Below, piece after piece: positions 34,730 through 44,034 of a stretch of DNA of 46,298 bases. The translations under genes and the position numbers were made by a program. The stretch lies in the NCBI GenBank assembly GCA_020060385.1, contig JAGVAH010000136.1, forward strand, positions 1 to 46,298, given 5' to 3'. Below the pieces are notes generated by a model. It was not told where the DNA came from. It made no database searches and saw nothing but the letters and a program-made list of their open reading frames with translations. The first letter of the stretch is position 1, and each line of letters begins with the position of its first letter. Source of the stretch: Syntrophobacterales bacterium (GTDB lineage Bacteria > Desulfobacterota > Desulfobaccia > Desulfobaccales > 0-14-0-80-60-11).

Positions 34730-35914
34730 GTGCAGGCCAGCCTCTCCCTGGAAGAGGTGACGGAAGCGGCCTTGGACCGATCCGTTTACCCCAGCCCCCC
34801 CGATCTGGCAATGCTCTTTTTGCGTGAAGACGACCGCTTAGTCTTGCAGGGGGCCCGGCCGGAGCTTCTGACTCTGTGCCGGAAGGAAGTGCAGGTGTCA
34901 ATGGGAGAATGCCTCTGCGGTTTGGCTCTCGAGGCAGGGAAGCCGGTCTATTCCCCCGATATCCACGAGGATCCACGCTCCACCCTGACGGCCTGCAAGG
35001 AGTGGGGTATGCGTTCCTTCGCGGCCATGCCCCTCTGGGGCGGCGAGGGAGTTCTGGGAGTGCTGGGTCTGGCCTGGGCCGCGGCCCAGGACGTGGAGGC
35101 CCAGGCCAACTTTCTGGAAACCAGCGTCGGCGAGATCGCCATGGGGCTTAACAACGCCTTGTTATACCGGGAACTGCAACAGCACGCCAGGGAGTTGGAC
35201 CGCAGGGTGCGGGAGCGCACCGAGCAATTACAGGTGGCTAACAAGGAACTGGAAGCCTTCGCCTATTCCATCTCCCACGATCTCCGGGCACCGCTGCGGG
35301 CGGTGAGCGGCTTCGCCCAGATCATCGCCCGCCGCCATAAGGCTGCCCTCAACGAGGAAGGACGGCACTATGTGGACAACATCGTCCTGGCCTCAGAGCG
35401 CATGGCGCATCTCATCGACGACCTGTTGACCTACTCCCGCCTGGGGCGCCAGGCCCTGAAGCTCCGGGCCTTGGATCTGGGAAAGGTTGTAAAGCAGGCC
35501 ATCGACAACCTGACCGACCGGGTGGAGGCCACCGGGGCCATAATTAACCTGCCTGGGGATTGGCCCACGGTTTTCGGGGATCAAACGCTCCTCCAACAGA
35601 TCTGCACCAACCTATTGGACAACGCCCTAACCTACCATCAACCCGGCGTCGTCCCCGAACTCCGCCTGACCTGGAGCATGGAGGACGGCCAGATTATCCT
35701 GGCCATAGCCGACAATGGCATCGGCATCCCCCCGGAATACCAGGAGAAAATTTTTAATGTCTTCCAACGCCTCCACAGCGACGAGGACTACCCCGGCACC
35801 GGCATCGGCCTGGCCATCGTCAAAAAGTCGGCCATCATGTTGGGGGGCCAGGTGTGGGTGGAGTCCGAAGTAGGAAAGGGCAGCACCTTTTATATAAAAT
35901 TGCCCAAGGAGTGA
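34730..35914 (+). CDS. GAF-histidine kinase, C-terminal part of the kinase cut by an in-frame TAA
   Basis: This frame is continuous with the upstream sensor ORF apart from one TAA. It encodes a GAF domain (about 1-145: VQASLSLEEVTEAALD, MGECLCGLALEAGKPVYSPD) and a phytochrome-type kinase core with SISHDLRAPLRAV (His183 of this fragment), NLLDNALTYH, IADNGIGIPPEYQEKIF and GTGIGLAIVKK. The GTG at 34730 is only the first formal start; no ribosome site precedes it and it cuts into the GAF domain. Expression therefore needs readthrough, reinitiation or a correct GAA codon in the living strain. The adjacent Rcp1-like regulator begins 3 bp after its stop and is the expected partner. Confidence 0.75.
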   Translation: MQASLSLEEVTEAALDRSVYPSPPDLAMLFLREDDRLVLQGARPELLTLCRKEVQVSMGECLCGLALEAGKPVYSPDIHEDPRSTLTACKEWGMRSFAAMPLWGGEGVLGVLGLAWAAAQDVEAQANFLETSVGEIAMGLNNALLYRELQQHARELDRRVRERTEQLQVANKELEAFAYSISHDLRAPLRAVSGFAQIIARRHKAALNEEGRHYVDNIVLASERMAHLIDDLLTYSRLGRQALKLRALDLGKVVKQAIDNLTDRVEATGAIINLPGDWPTVFGDQTLLQQICTNLLDNALTYHQPGVVPELRLTWSMEDGQIILAIADNGIGIPPEYQEKIFNVFQRLHSDEDYPGTGIGLAIVKKSAIMLGGQVWVESEVGKGSTFYIKLPKE

Positions 35915-35917
35915 GAC

Positions 35918-36367
35918 ATGCCTAGACCGGCGCATATTCTCTTGGTGGAGGACAACCGGCTGGACATCGAGTTGACCCTGGACGCGTTTAAGGAAGCCAG
36001 GCTGGGAAATTCGGTGTATGTCGCCAAAAATGGCGAAGAGGCCATGGACTACCTCTTGGGCCGGAGGCAATTTGGCGACCGGGAGGAGTATCCCTTGCCG
36101 GACATCATCCTGCTGGACTTGAAGATGCCGGGCATGGACGGGTTTGAGGTGCTGCGCCGGGTCAAGGCCGAACCGGAAGTGAAACGCATTCCCGTGATCA
36201 TCTTAACCTCTTCCCGGGAAGAGGGAGACCTGGCCCTATCCTATGACTGCGGGGCCAACAGCTACTTGACCAAACCCGTCTCTTTTGAAGGTTTCCTGAA
36301 AGTGGTCCAGCAAGTGCAGGATTACTGGCTCATCCTCAATATCGGCCCCCCCAAGGAGCAGGAATGA
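35918..36367 (+). CDS. Single-domain response regulator, Rcp1-like
   Basis: A 149-residue receiver without an output domain. VEDNRLDIELTLDAFKEARL, IILLDLKMPGMDGFEVLRRV (Asp67) and ILTSSREEGDLALSYDCGAN followed by SYLTKPV give all conserved positions, and the long loop before the Asp (LLGRRQFGDREEYPLPD) is typical of the Rcp1 group paired with phytochrome-type kinases. It would receive phosphate from the kinase just upstream or from the hybrid kinase downstream. Its TGA overlaps the ATG of the next gene (ATGA), indicating coupling. Confidence 0.93.
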   Translation: MPRPAHILLVEDNRLDIELTLDAFKEARLGNSVYVAKNGEEAMDYLLGRRQFGDREEYPLPDIILLDLKMPGMDGFEVLRRVKAEPEVKRIPVIILTSSREEGDLALSYDCGANSYLTKPVSFEGFLKVVQQVQDYWLILNIGPPKEQE

Positions 36368-38664
36368 TGGACCCCATCCGTATCCTCTATGTGGACGACA
36401 ATCCCCTGGACCGGGACCTGGTGCGGGACTCCCTGGAGAGAGAGCAGGAAGGCTTTCAGCTCATTGAGGCGTCTTCCCGGCAGGAATTCGAGGAGAGACT
36501 CCAGGAAGGTAATTTCGACCTGGTGTTGAGCGATTTCAACATCCTGGGCTTCGAAGGCTTGCAGGTCATTGAGGCCGTAAAGGCCAAGGACCCGGACCTG
36601 CCGGTGATCATCGTCACCGGCACCGGCTCGGAGGAAATCGCGGTGGAGTCCATGCGTTCCGGCGCCGCGGACTATATCATCAAGACCCCCAACCACATTA
36701 AACGTCTCCCCGTCACCATTGGCGCGGTCCTGGAAAAGCGTCACCTGCAGATCGAAAAGGAGCAGGCAGAGGCAGCGCTTAGGCGCAGTGAGGCCAAGTA
36801 TCGGGAATTGGTAGAAAACGCCAATAGCATCATCTTGCGCCTGGACCCGGAAGGTCGAATCACCTTTTTCAACGAGTTCGCCCAGCTTTTTTTCGGATAT
36901 CCCCTGGAGGAAATTCTGGGCCAGCACGCGTTGGGGAGCATTGTGCCGGAGATTGAATCCACCGGCCTGGATCTCCGGGCCAAAATATCTGACCTGGTGC
37001 GCCATCCCGAGCGTTACGCCTTCACTGACAATGAAAATATGCGGCGCAACGGGGACCGGGTTTGGGTCTCCTGGACCAATAAAGCCATTCGGGACACATC
37101 CGGGATGATCAAAGAAATCCTGTGCGTCGGCAATGATATCACCGAGTTGCGGCGGGCCCAGGAGGCCTTTACAACCCTGGTCAACAGCGCGCCCATCGGT
37201 ATCTATATCGCCCAGGATGGCCGGTTCCGGCTCCTTAACCCGGCCATCCCCAAACTCACCGGCTACCTGCCCTCAGAATTAGTGGACAGGGACGTTTTCT
37301 TATTAGTGGCCCCCGAGTTCGAACCACTGGTCCGGGAACAGACCCGGAAAATGTTGGAAATGGCAGACCCCCCCCCCGTGGAATTCCAGATTATCACCAA
37401 AGACGGCCAGCGCCGGTGGATCATGGAAACCATTGCCCCCACCCTTTATGACGGGGGCAGGGCGGTTCTGGGGTATTGTTTGGATATTACCGAGCAAAAG
37501 GAAATGGCCCATCAGTTGCTGCAGGCCCAAAAGATGGAGGCCATCGGCATCCTGGCCGGGGGCCTGGCCCATGATTTTAACAACCTGCTCACCGCCATCA
37601 TGGGCTATAGCGAAATCATGATGATGGACCTCCGCCAGGATGACCCTTTCCACCTGTATGTGGAGGAGATCGCCAAAGCTGCCAGCCGGGGAGCTTCCTT
37701 GACCAATCGGCTATTGGCCTTCAGCCGCAAACAGATCCTGCAACCCCGGGTGGTCAACCTCAACGAAGTGGTCCTGGACCTGGAAAAGATGCTGCGCCGC
37801 TTGATCGGTGAAGATATTGAGCTGCTCACCGTCATTGACCAGGAACTGGGCCCCATCAAAGGGGATCCCGGCCAGATCGAGCAGATCATCATGAATCTGG
37901 CGGTGAATGCCCGGGATGCCATGCCCGAGGGGGGCAAACTGACCATTGAGACGGCCAACGTCTTTTTGGATGAGGCCTATACCCGGGGCCATGTGGGCCT
38001 CGCCCCCGGTCCCTACGTCATGCTGGCAGTGAGCGATAATGGGACAGGCATGGATGCGGAGACCATGTCCCACATCTTTGAGCCTTTTTATACCACCAAG
38101 GAAAGCGGCAAGGGCACCGGCTTGGGGTTGGCCACCGTTTACGGCATCGTCAAACAAAGCGGCGGGAATATTTGCTTTTACAGCGAGCCCGGCCAGGGCA
38201 CCACCTGCAAGGTCTATCTGCCCAGAGTGGCAGAGGGTGAGGTTGAAGTCAGACCGAAGACCACCCCGTCGACCCCTTTGGCAGGGAAAGAGACCATCCT
38301 CCTGGTGGAAGACGATGCCGCGTTGCGGGAATTGATCTGCACCGCTTTAAGGCGGCAAGGGTTTGCGGTGCTGGAAGCCGCCAACGGCGGGGAGGCCCTG
38401 CTGATCTGCGAGAACCAAAAGGCCCCCATCCATCTGGTACTCACCGACGTGGTGATGCCCCAGATGAGCGGCAGCGCCCTGGCCGAACGTTTGCAGCTTA
38501 TCCACCCGGAGATGAAGGTTCTTTATATGTCGGGCTATACGGAAAACGCCATAGTCCAGGCGGGGGTGCTGGAATCCAAAATCAACTTCATTCCCAAACC
38601 CTTCCGGATGCTGTCCCTGATGCAGAAGGTCAGGGAGGTGCTGGATACTGCCTCACCCTTATAA
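36364..38664 (+). CDS. Hybrid histidine kinase REC-PAS-PAS-HisKA-HATPase-REC
   Basis: A 766-residue soluble kinase. An N-terminal receiver ([22 protein letters not shown] with acceptor Asp) is followed by PAS domains at about 140-265 and 270-395, HisKA with [13 protein letters not shown] (His403), an HATPase ([47 protein letters not shown]) and a C-terminal receiver ([20 protein letters not shown]). Its first PAS is clearly related to a PAS of the split kinase upstream ([19 protein letters not shown] in both), so one was probably copied from the other. Start: ATG 36364 overlapping the upstream stop; the second ATG three bases on is equally possible. With the Rcp1-like regulator it forms a likely phosphorelay. 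Confidence 0.94.
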   Translation: MMDPIRILYVDDNPLDRDLVRDSLEREQEGFQLIEASSRQEFEERLQEGNFDLVLSDFNILGFEGLQVIEAVKAKDPDLPVIIVTGTGSEEIAVESMRSGAADYIIKTPNHIKRLPVTIGAVLEKRHLQIEKEQAEAALRRSEAKYRELVENANSIILRLDPEGRITFFNEFAQLFFGYPLEEILGQHALGSIVPEIESTGLDLRAKISDLVRHPERYAFTDNENMRRNGDRVWVSWTNKAIRDTSGMIKEILCVGNDITELRRAQEAFTTLVNSAPIGIYIAQDGRFRLLNPAIPKLTGYLPSELVDRDVFLLVAPEFEPLVREQTRKMLEMADPPPVEFQIITKDGQRRWIMETIAPTLYDGGRAVLGYCLDITEQKEMAHQLLQAQKMEAIGILAGGLAHDFNNLLTAIMGYSEIMMMDLRQDDPFHLYVEEIAKAASRGASLTNRLLAFSRKQILQPRVVNLNEVVLDLEKMLRRLIGEDIELLTVIDQELGPIKGDPGQIEQIIMNLAVNARDAMPEGGKLTIETANVFLDEAYTRGHVGLAPGPYVMLAVSDNGTGMDAETMSHIFEPFYTTKESGKGTGLGLATVYGIVKQSGGNICFYSEPGQGTTCKVYLPRVAEGEVEVRPKTTPSTPLAGKETILLVEDDAALRELICTALRRQGFAVLEAANGGEALLICENQKAPIHLVLTDVVMPQMSGSALAERLQLIHPEMKVLYMSGYTENAIVQAGVLESKINFIPKPFRMLSLMQKVREVLDTASPL

Positions 38665-38706
38665 ATATACCTCCAAATGCAAATCTTTATATTTAAGTTC
38701 CTGCTG

Positions 38707-38723
38707 GGCTCGGGAACCGAGCC
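38707..38723 (+). terminator. Hairpin after the hybrid kinase
   Basis: GGCTCGG and CCGAGCC pair perfectly around GAA, 43 bp after the stop codon. No T-run follows, so termination would be weak or Rho-aided. Confidence 0.35.
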
Positions 38724-38779
38724 TAGTCCTCCCAGTGTCACGTCCCTTAATTACTGTGACAATTACAATTTGATTTTTT

Positions 38780-38834
38780 ACCCCCCTTTTCTAAAGGGGG
38801 ATTTCAAGAATCCTTCTGCCATCTTTTTATACCA
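38780..38834. repeat. Fragment of the C/G-run dispersed repeat
   Basis: CCCCCCTTTTCTAAAGGGGG followed by ATTTCAAGAATCC and TTCTGCCATCTTTTT matches the right half of the palindromic element near 41.55-41.61 kb, with few mismatches. Confidence 0.6.
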
Positions 38835-38859
38835 TTTCGCCATCAAAAGACATTGAACT

Positions 38860-38918
38860 GTAGGGGCGAATCTTGTATTCGCCCTGTGCGGGCGGGCGAA
38901 CACCAGGTTCGCCCCTAC
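38860..38918. repeat. GTAGGGGCGAA nested palindromic repeat
   Basis: Perfect outer arms GTAGGGGCGAA / TTCGCCCCTAC enclose a second inverted pair TTCGCCC / GGGCGAA. This looks like a common intergenic palindromic repeat. Confidence 0.7.
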
Positions 38919-39439
38919 AAGAAAATTGCCGTTAGATTGCGACTTGGTATTATCCGTTGATAAACTATTATCATGTCCCAGAAATAAGTTTCAAAATATT
39001 TACACTCAAAAACTCCCCCTCCCCACGGGGGAGGGGGTTGGGGGGAGGGGGGCGACTTTGGGCAAGCACTTGTTATCAGGCAAAAAGTCTCCAACCACAC
39101 CCCGACCCTCCTCCCTCAAGGGGGAGGGAGAAAAGACTGCCCTGATTATGAAAAGGATTTCTGGGACGCGATATTAAGAAGTTGCTTCTCAACTTGGGTG
39201 TCCAGGCTCCTTCCCTGGCTTACAGAGGCTTTTACTGGCTGACTGGTTATCCGGCGGCCGATCCATCCAGGATCTGCCGGGCGGGCCCGGAGGAGTGGAA
39301 TTAAAGAAAAATTACTTCTGCAATGCCATATTTTTGCTATCATGGCGCGGCAGAGGCCTAGCTGGCGCCATCCAGGGGCAGGAGTTTTTTTAACGCCTTT
39401 TCTGAAGAATTCCCAGGCTAAAGGAAATGGGGACTTGAC

Positions 39440-41203
39440 ATGAGAAACAACATGCCCAATGACCGATCCATCGCCTACTTCACCATGGAGATCGCCCTGG
39501 AGCCCGGCATCCCCACTTACAGCGGCGGTCTGGGAGCCCTGGCCGGGGACACCATCCGCTCCGCCGCAGACCTCAAAGTGCCCGTGGTGGCCGTCTGCCT
39601 CCTGCACCGCCAGGGCTATTTTTATCAGCGCCTGGATGCTCACGGCCATCAAACGGAAGAGCCGGTGGCCTGGGCCATTAACGATTTTCTCACCGAAATG
39701 CCGGAGCGGGCCGCGGTCCACCTGGAGGACCGGACCATCCACCTCCGGGCCTGGCGCTACGAGGTCAAAGGGATCAGCGGCTTTGTGGTGCCGGTCTACC
39801 TGTTGGACGCGGACCTGCCGGAAAACAGCGACTGGGACCGGCGCCTCACCGACCGGCTGTACGGCGGCGACGAATGGTACCGCCTCTGCCAGGAGGTCAT
39901 CCTGGGGATCGGCGGGGTGCGCATGCTCCGGGCCCTGGGTTACCGGGACCTGAAGCGCTTCCACATGAACGAGGGGCACGCGGCCCTGCTCACCCTGGAA
40001 CTTCTCAATGAAGAGGCGCAACTGCACGGCCAGGACACCCTGGGCCACGAAGCCATCGAGGCGGTGCGGGAAAAGTGCATCTTTACCACCCACACCCCGG
40101 TGGCTGCGGGCCACGACCAGTTTCCCCTGGAATTCCTGGCCAAGATCTCCGGCAACTTTAATTTAAGCGTCGACCAGCAGGATGTCTTCGCTGTGGATGT
40201 GCAGCAGCGTATCTTTCAATATAATGGCGACTTTACCCGGGTTCCGGAACTGGCCCAGCGGGGGGTCAGACTCAATATGACCTACCTGGCCCTCAATCTC
40301 AGCAACTACGTCAACGGCGTGGCCAAAAAGCACGGGGAGGTCTCCCGCCTGATGTTCGCCGACTACCCGGTGGATGCCATCACCAATGGGGTGCACGCGG
40401 CCACCTGGGCCACCCCCCCCTTCCAGGCGCTCTTTGACCGCCACATCCCCGGCTGGCGGGAGGACAACTTCAGCCTGCGCTATGTCCTGAACATCCCCGA
40501 GGAGGAACTCTGGGCCGCGCATCAGCAGGCCAAAGAAAATCTTTTGGAATACGTCAACCGGGAGACCAACGCCGGACTGGACGTGGACGTGCTCACCTTG
40601 GGATTCGCCCGCCGGGCCGCCTCTTACAAGCGGGCCGACCTGATCTTCACCGACCGGGAACGCCTGCGGCGCCTGGCCCGGGAGGCGGGCCCCCTGCAAT
40701 TGATCTTCGCGGGCAAGGCCCACCCCAAGGACCAACCCGGCAAGGACCTCATCCGGAGAATATTCCAGGCCGGCGAGGCCCTGAATAGGGATATCAAGGT
40801 GGCCTACCTGGCGAACTACGACACCTGGCTGGCCCGCCTCCTGACGGGCGGGGTGGACATCTGGCTCAATACCCCGCAACCCCCCAACGAGGCCTCGGGC
40901 ACCAGCGGCATGAAGGCGGCCATCAACGGGGTCCCCAGCTTCAGCACCCTGGACGGCTGGTGGCTGGAGGGCCACCTGGAAAACTATACCGGCTGGGCCA
41001 TCGGCGTGGGCGCGCCCGGGTGCCAGGAGTGCGTTGATGAGGCCGATTGTCTCTACAACAAGCTGGAAAACGTGATTATTCCGAAATACTATCAGCATCG
41101 CGCCGGGTTTATGGAGGCCATGTACGGGGCCATCGCCCTGAACGGCTCTTTTTTCAACACCCAGCGCATGGTGCAGCAATATGTGGTGAAAGCTTACCTC
41201 TGA
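39440..41203 (+). CDS. glgP: Alpha-glucan phosphorylase, short type
   Basis: A 587-residue GT35-family phosphorylase that would release glucose-1-phosphate from glycogen or maltodextrin with phosphate. Family signs are [20 protein letters not shown] with [16 protein letters not shown], then [39 protein letters not shown], and [20 protein letters not shown] with Lys492 as the pyridoxal-phosphate lysine. It is much shorter than the classic enzyme of about 800 residues and belongs to the compact form common in anaerobes and archaea. GGGGAC lies before the ATG; ATG 39452 is an alternative start. Neighbours are unrelated, so it is probably monocistronic. Confidence 0.93.
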   Translation: MRNNMPNDRSIAYFTMEIALEPGIPTYSGGLGALAGDTIRSAADLKVPVVAVCLLHRQGYFYQRLDAHGHQTEEPVAWAINDFLTEMPERAAVHLEDRTIHLRAWRYEVKGISGFVVPVYLLDADLPENSDWDRRLTDRLYGGDEWYRLCQEVILGIGGVRMLRALGYRDLKRFHMNEGHAALLTLELLNEEAQLHGQDTLGHEAIEAVREKCIFTTHTPVAAGHDQFPLEFLAKISGNFNLSVDQQDVFAVDVQQRIFQYNGDFTRVPELAQRGVRLNMTYLALNLSNYVNGVAKKHGEVSRLMFADYPVDAITNGVHAATWATPPFQALFDRHIPGWREDNFSLRYVLNIPEEELWAAHQQAKENLLEYVNRETNAGLDVDVLTLGFARRAASYKRADLIFTDRERLRRLAREAGPLQLIFAGKAHPKDQPGKDLIRRIFQAGEALNRDIKVAYLANYDTWLARLLTGGVDIWLNTPQPPNEASGTSGMKAAINGVPSFSTLDGWWLEGHLENYTGWAIGVGAPGCQECVDEADCLYNKLENVIIPKYYQHRAGFMEAMYGAIALNGSFFNTQRMVQQYVVKAYL

Positions 41204-41749
41204 AAACTACGGGCAGGGACCGGAGCCCCGGATCTTGCAATTTAATGGCCAGGCCTCCCATCTGCCCGGCTGTTTCCCAGTTGCCTCCAGCAACTGGGGC
41301 GTGTGCCCGGTCCGCCCAATAATTTCCAGGGGGGCATCGCTTCCTTGAGAACTCCCTGCAGCCTGTGGTTTTTTTCCCTTCTTTGATAAAACTTATAGGC
41401 CGCAAAAAGCCTGACTCTTGTCTAGAAGTCATTTCAAAACCGATTTTTTTACAGTCGTTTTGGCTTATCCTGGAAGGATTGATGGGCAAAAGGATCACCC
41501 CCCCCTTTTTTAAAGGGGAGCTGGGGGGATTATATAACCGCCTGATAATCCCCCTAAACCCCCCTTTAGAAAAGGGGGACTTAAAGAATCCTCCTGCCAT
41601 CCTTTTGCACGTTGATAGCTTATCTGCAGCCGCATATTAGGTTTTGAAATAGCTTCTTGGATGGGAGGTGTTCTTTGGCTCCTCCCAGAAGGGCGGCGCT
41701 GAGGCTGCAAGTTCCATCACCTTTTTCTTAGTTTGGTCATTTTGGCCGT
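41204..41749. other. Spacer holding a palindromic element
   Basis: About 545 bp without a gene between two convergent genes; nearly half is the palindromic element at 41424-41657. Open frames here encode only the artefactual PFSKGGFRG/PPSSPLKKGG peptides that such repeats give in translation. Confidence 0.6.
41424..41657. repeat. MITE-like palindromic element with three nested inverted repeats
   Basis: Outer arms AGAAGTCATTTCAAAACC (41424-41441) and GGTTTTGAAATAGCTTCT (41640-41657) match at 16 of 18 positions. Middle arms GCAAAAGGAT / ATCCTTTTGC (41486-41495, 41599-41608) are perfect. The core (about 41501-41578) folds into imperfect 34-nt arms around ATAACCGCCTG. It has no ORF. Partial copies lie at 38.8 kb and 0.1 kb. 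No target duplication was recognised. Confidence 0.6.
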
Positions 41750-42469
41750 TTAACGGGAGGCCACCCGTCTCCGGACACCGGCGATGATCTGGGGCAGCGT
41801 CTTGGTGGTGAACTCTCCTGCCAAAGATTTCGGCACCAAGCCCCCGGGGTCGGTCATCACCCGGTAAGTGAGACGGGTGCGGTTCTCCCCGAAAGGCTCC
41901 AGCTGCCAGGCGCCCCGATATTCCCGGAGATTGCCGATTATCAAGGACCAGGAACAGGTAAAGACCCCCCGGGCGCCTTGAGTTTCGTCCCAGAGGACCC
42001 GGACGACGTACCAGCGATCCCTGAGGGGCCAGGGAACCTCCAGATGGCCGTAGAAGTAGCCGATGTACTGGTGGCCGGGAATCCGGAAAAGGGCCAGGTC
42101 AGGGGGAGCGGCGGTGAGAAAGCCCTCCACCCCGGCTGCGGTCCCCGGGCTCCCCTGCAGGATTGCCTTGAGCTCCTCAAACCGCACCAACCTGCTCCTG
42201 ATCATTCTGGGAAGGAAATCCTGAAAATTATTGGCGTCGGTGACCACCTCCCAGACCTTGGCCGGGGGCGCGTCCACCACGCCGGTGGCCTCCCCCTTTT
42301 TCACCGAGGAACCGGGTACATCTCCGGAATAGGTGATGATTTCCCCCGCGGCCAGCCGGCTGTGGAAATCAGCGCTGTGGGCAGAGGATGGGAGGGACCA
42401 CCAGATGGTGAGGACCACCAGGCAGCAACCCCAAAATCCCCATCTTCCGGGCTTACCACCAATTAACAT
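41750..42469 (-). CDS. Secreted SRPBCC-family protein
   Basis: A 239-residue protein with an N-terminal signal sequence (GFWGCCLVVLTIWWSLPSSAHS, likely cleaved after AHS). The mature part is a SRPBCC/START-like domain: ATGVVDAPPAKVWEVVTDAN, then FLPRMIRSRLV, RWYVVRVLWDE, GAWQLEPFGENRTRLTYRVM and a C-terminal helix TLPQIIAGVRRRVASR. Such domains bind hydrophobic ligands in a deep pocket. Periplasmic members are of unknown function. AAGG lies before the ATG. It is divergent from the permease gene and unrelated in detail to the membrane-anchored SRPBCC protein at 4 kb. Confidence 0.82.
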   Translation of the reverse strand: MLIGGKPGRWGFWGCCLVVLTIWWSLPSSAHSADFHSRLAAGEIITYSGDVPGSSVKKGEATGVVDAPPAKVWEVVTDANNFQDFLPRMIRSRLVRFEELKAILQGSPGTAAGVEGFLTAAPPDLALFRIPGHQYIGYFYGHLEVPWPLRDRWYVVRVLWDETQGARGVFTCSWSLIIGNLREYRGAWQLEPFGENRTRLTYRVMTDPGGLVPKSLAGEFTTKTLPQIIAGVRRRVASR

Positions 42470-42673
42470 ATCCTTATGCCTTTACCGGGAGGGTCCTGCA
42501 AAGCGCCAGCTGCGGTTTCTGGTTATCCGCATGAGCAGGGATATTCCGGCTTTTTTCCCGGCGTCCCCCCGTTTTTCCCTGACAACCATTGAATCCCCAA
42601 TTTCTTACAAATTGGGGACTGGACTTCCGGCGGTCAAGTACTATCTTTTGATGAACATAATTTTGACCACGTA

Positions 42674-43990
42674 GTGACTGTCTTCCGAACCCTTATAGAT
42701 TCAGAGGCGGAGACATCACTTGCCCAGCTCATGTTTCCAGAAAGATTACTGCGCGTTGGGGCATTTTCCCTTCTTTTTTCCGTGGCCCTGGGAATTATGC
42801 TCTCTCCGGAAAACCTGGTGATCCTGGGACAACAATCCGGGGGGGCCGGGGCTACGGTTTTTCCCGGCCTGGCCCTCGCCGCGGCCATACATCTCTTTAC
42901 CGCCGGCACCTATAACCGCGATTCAGACTTTTTCGCCGCATCCGGGGGAGGGACGCACCTACCCAAAATTTTCCGACCCCCCCTGGCAGTGGCTCTATCC
43001 CTGGCTTCCCGGGGCGGTTTCGCCCTCTGGGGCACCACTGCCGTCCTCATTACCGCGGGCTACGTTTTTAACGAAACATTTATGCCCGCGTACCCCAATT
43101 TGGGTTTTTCCTTCACCCTGTTGGCACTGCTCATGGTTCTTAACCTTTTGGGGAGCCGCTGGGCCGGTGTCTTCCAGGTGGTATTTGTGGGTGCGGCTCT
43201 GGCGGGCCTGGTGGCATTAGTGGTGTTGGGGCTCCTGGGCTCCCCCCCTAATCTTCAACCCTCACCGGCCGGCGATTTGACCTGGAAGCAAGGTCTTTCC
43301 CCCATCCCCCTTCTTTTCCTTCCCTTTATCGGTTATGAACTCTCCTCCTTTTTGAAGGAAAAAATCCCAGGGTACGCTCTAAGTCCGGCAGCGCCGATGC
43401 TGGCCGGGATTATGGCCGCGTTCTGCCTTTTTTTCTTATGGTGTTTCATCTCCCGTAATTACGTGCCCGGCCTCAAGCTCCAGGAATCCACGGTGCCATA
43501 TGCCTACGTCGCCCGGGCCGTTGCCGGCGAAAGGGGCACACAGCTCATGGGGATCGTTTTGCTGGCAGGGTCCCTGGCCACAGCCAATGCCCTGCTCCTG
43601 GCCGTGCCTTTAATGGCCTCCGGCCTGCCGCCTGCGGGACTATGGCCGCTTATCCTCAGGGGCCGGGTCTTTAACCTCCTCTTATTAGTGGGGGCCGTTG
43701 CCCTGGTTATGGCCCTGGGCCTGGGGGGCAGCCCCAGCCTGCCCTCTTTTTTGAAAGCCAGCGTTCTCCTCTGGCTATTGGCTTATGCCTGGCATAACCT
43801 GGCTATCTGGCGGGAGAAGGGGCGAGGGGCGGCAATCGCCAACCTCTGCGCCTTGGCGCTGGTGGCCGCGGTGGTTCTGGCCCTGATAACCGATTCGGAA
43901 AGGGTAGTACTGGGAATCTACATGCTCCTGGTGGTGGGGGCTCTGGCCCTTTTCGGGTCCATACCTTATGGCGAGGGGAATTTGCATTAA
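42674..43990 (+). CDS. APC-superfamily-like permease
   Basis: A 438-residue integral membrane protein with about 12 hydrophobic helices. SLLFSVALGIMLSPENLVIL at the first helix, IPLLFLPFIGYELSSFLKEK in the middle and TVPYAYVARAVAGERGTQLM with GIVLLAGSLATANALLLAVP later resemble amino acid/polyamine/organocation transporters. The substrate is unknown. The start is uncertain: GTG 42674 keeps the longest frame but lacks a clear ribosome site, and ATG 42731 (MFPERLLRVGAF) is a good alternative just before helix 1. It ends 44 bp before the rhodanese gene and is probably co-transcribed with it. Confidence 0.75.
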   Translation: MTVFRTLIDSEAETSLAQLMFPERLLRVGAFSLLFSVALGIMLSPENLVILGQQSGGAGATVFPGLALAAAIHLFTAGTYNRDSDFFAASGGGTHLPKIFRPPLAVALSLASRGGFALWGTTAVLITAGYVFNETFMPAYPNLGFSFTLLALLMVLNLLGSRWAGVFQVVFVGAALAGLVALVVLGLLGSPPNLQPSPAGDLTWKQGLSPIPLLFLPFIGYELSSFLKEKIPGYALSPAAPMLAGIMAAFCLFFLWCFISRNYVPGLKLQESTVPYAYVARAVAGERGTQLMGIVLLAGSLATANALLLAVPLMASGLPPAGLWPLILRGRVFNLLLLVGAVALVMALGLGGSPSLPSFLKASVLLWLLAYAWHNLAIWREKGRGAAIANLCALALVAAVVLALITDSERVVLGIYMLLVVGALALFGSIPYGEGNLH

Positions 43991-44034
43991 TCAAGGGTTT
44001 GCCTCAAAAACTGTCACTTAAGGAGGGAGGCTCC

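Larger units (their letters stand above)
38665..39439. other. Repeat-rich 775-bp spacer upstream of the glucan phosphorylase
   Basis: No gene is seen. It holds a short hairpin after the kinase, a fragment of the C/G-run repeat family, a GTAGGGGCGAA nested palindrome, and two CTCCCCCTCCC-type repeats (about 39009-39050 and 39096-39135) in opposite orientation. The last 200 bp are repeat-free and probably hold the promoter of the phosphorylase gene. Confidence 0.55.

Noticed and set aside
41154-41600. 148-codon minus-strand ORF with PFSKGGFRG and PPSSPLKKGG
   Set aside because: Translation of the palindromic C/G-run repeat; a well-known kind of false ORF.
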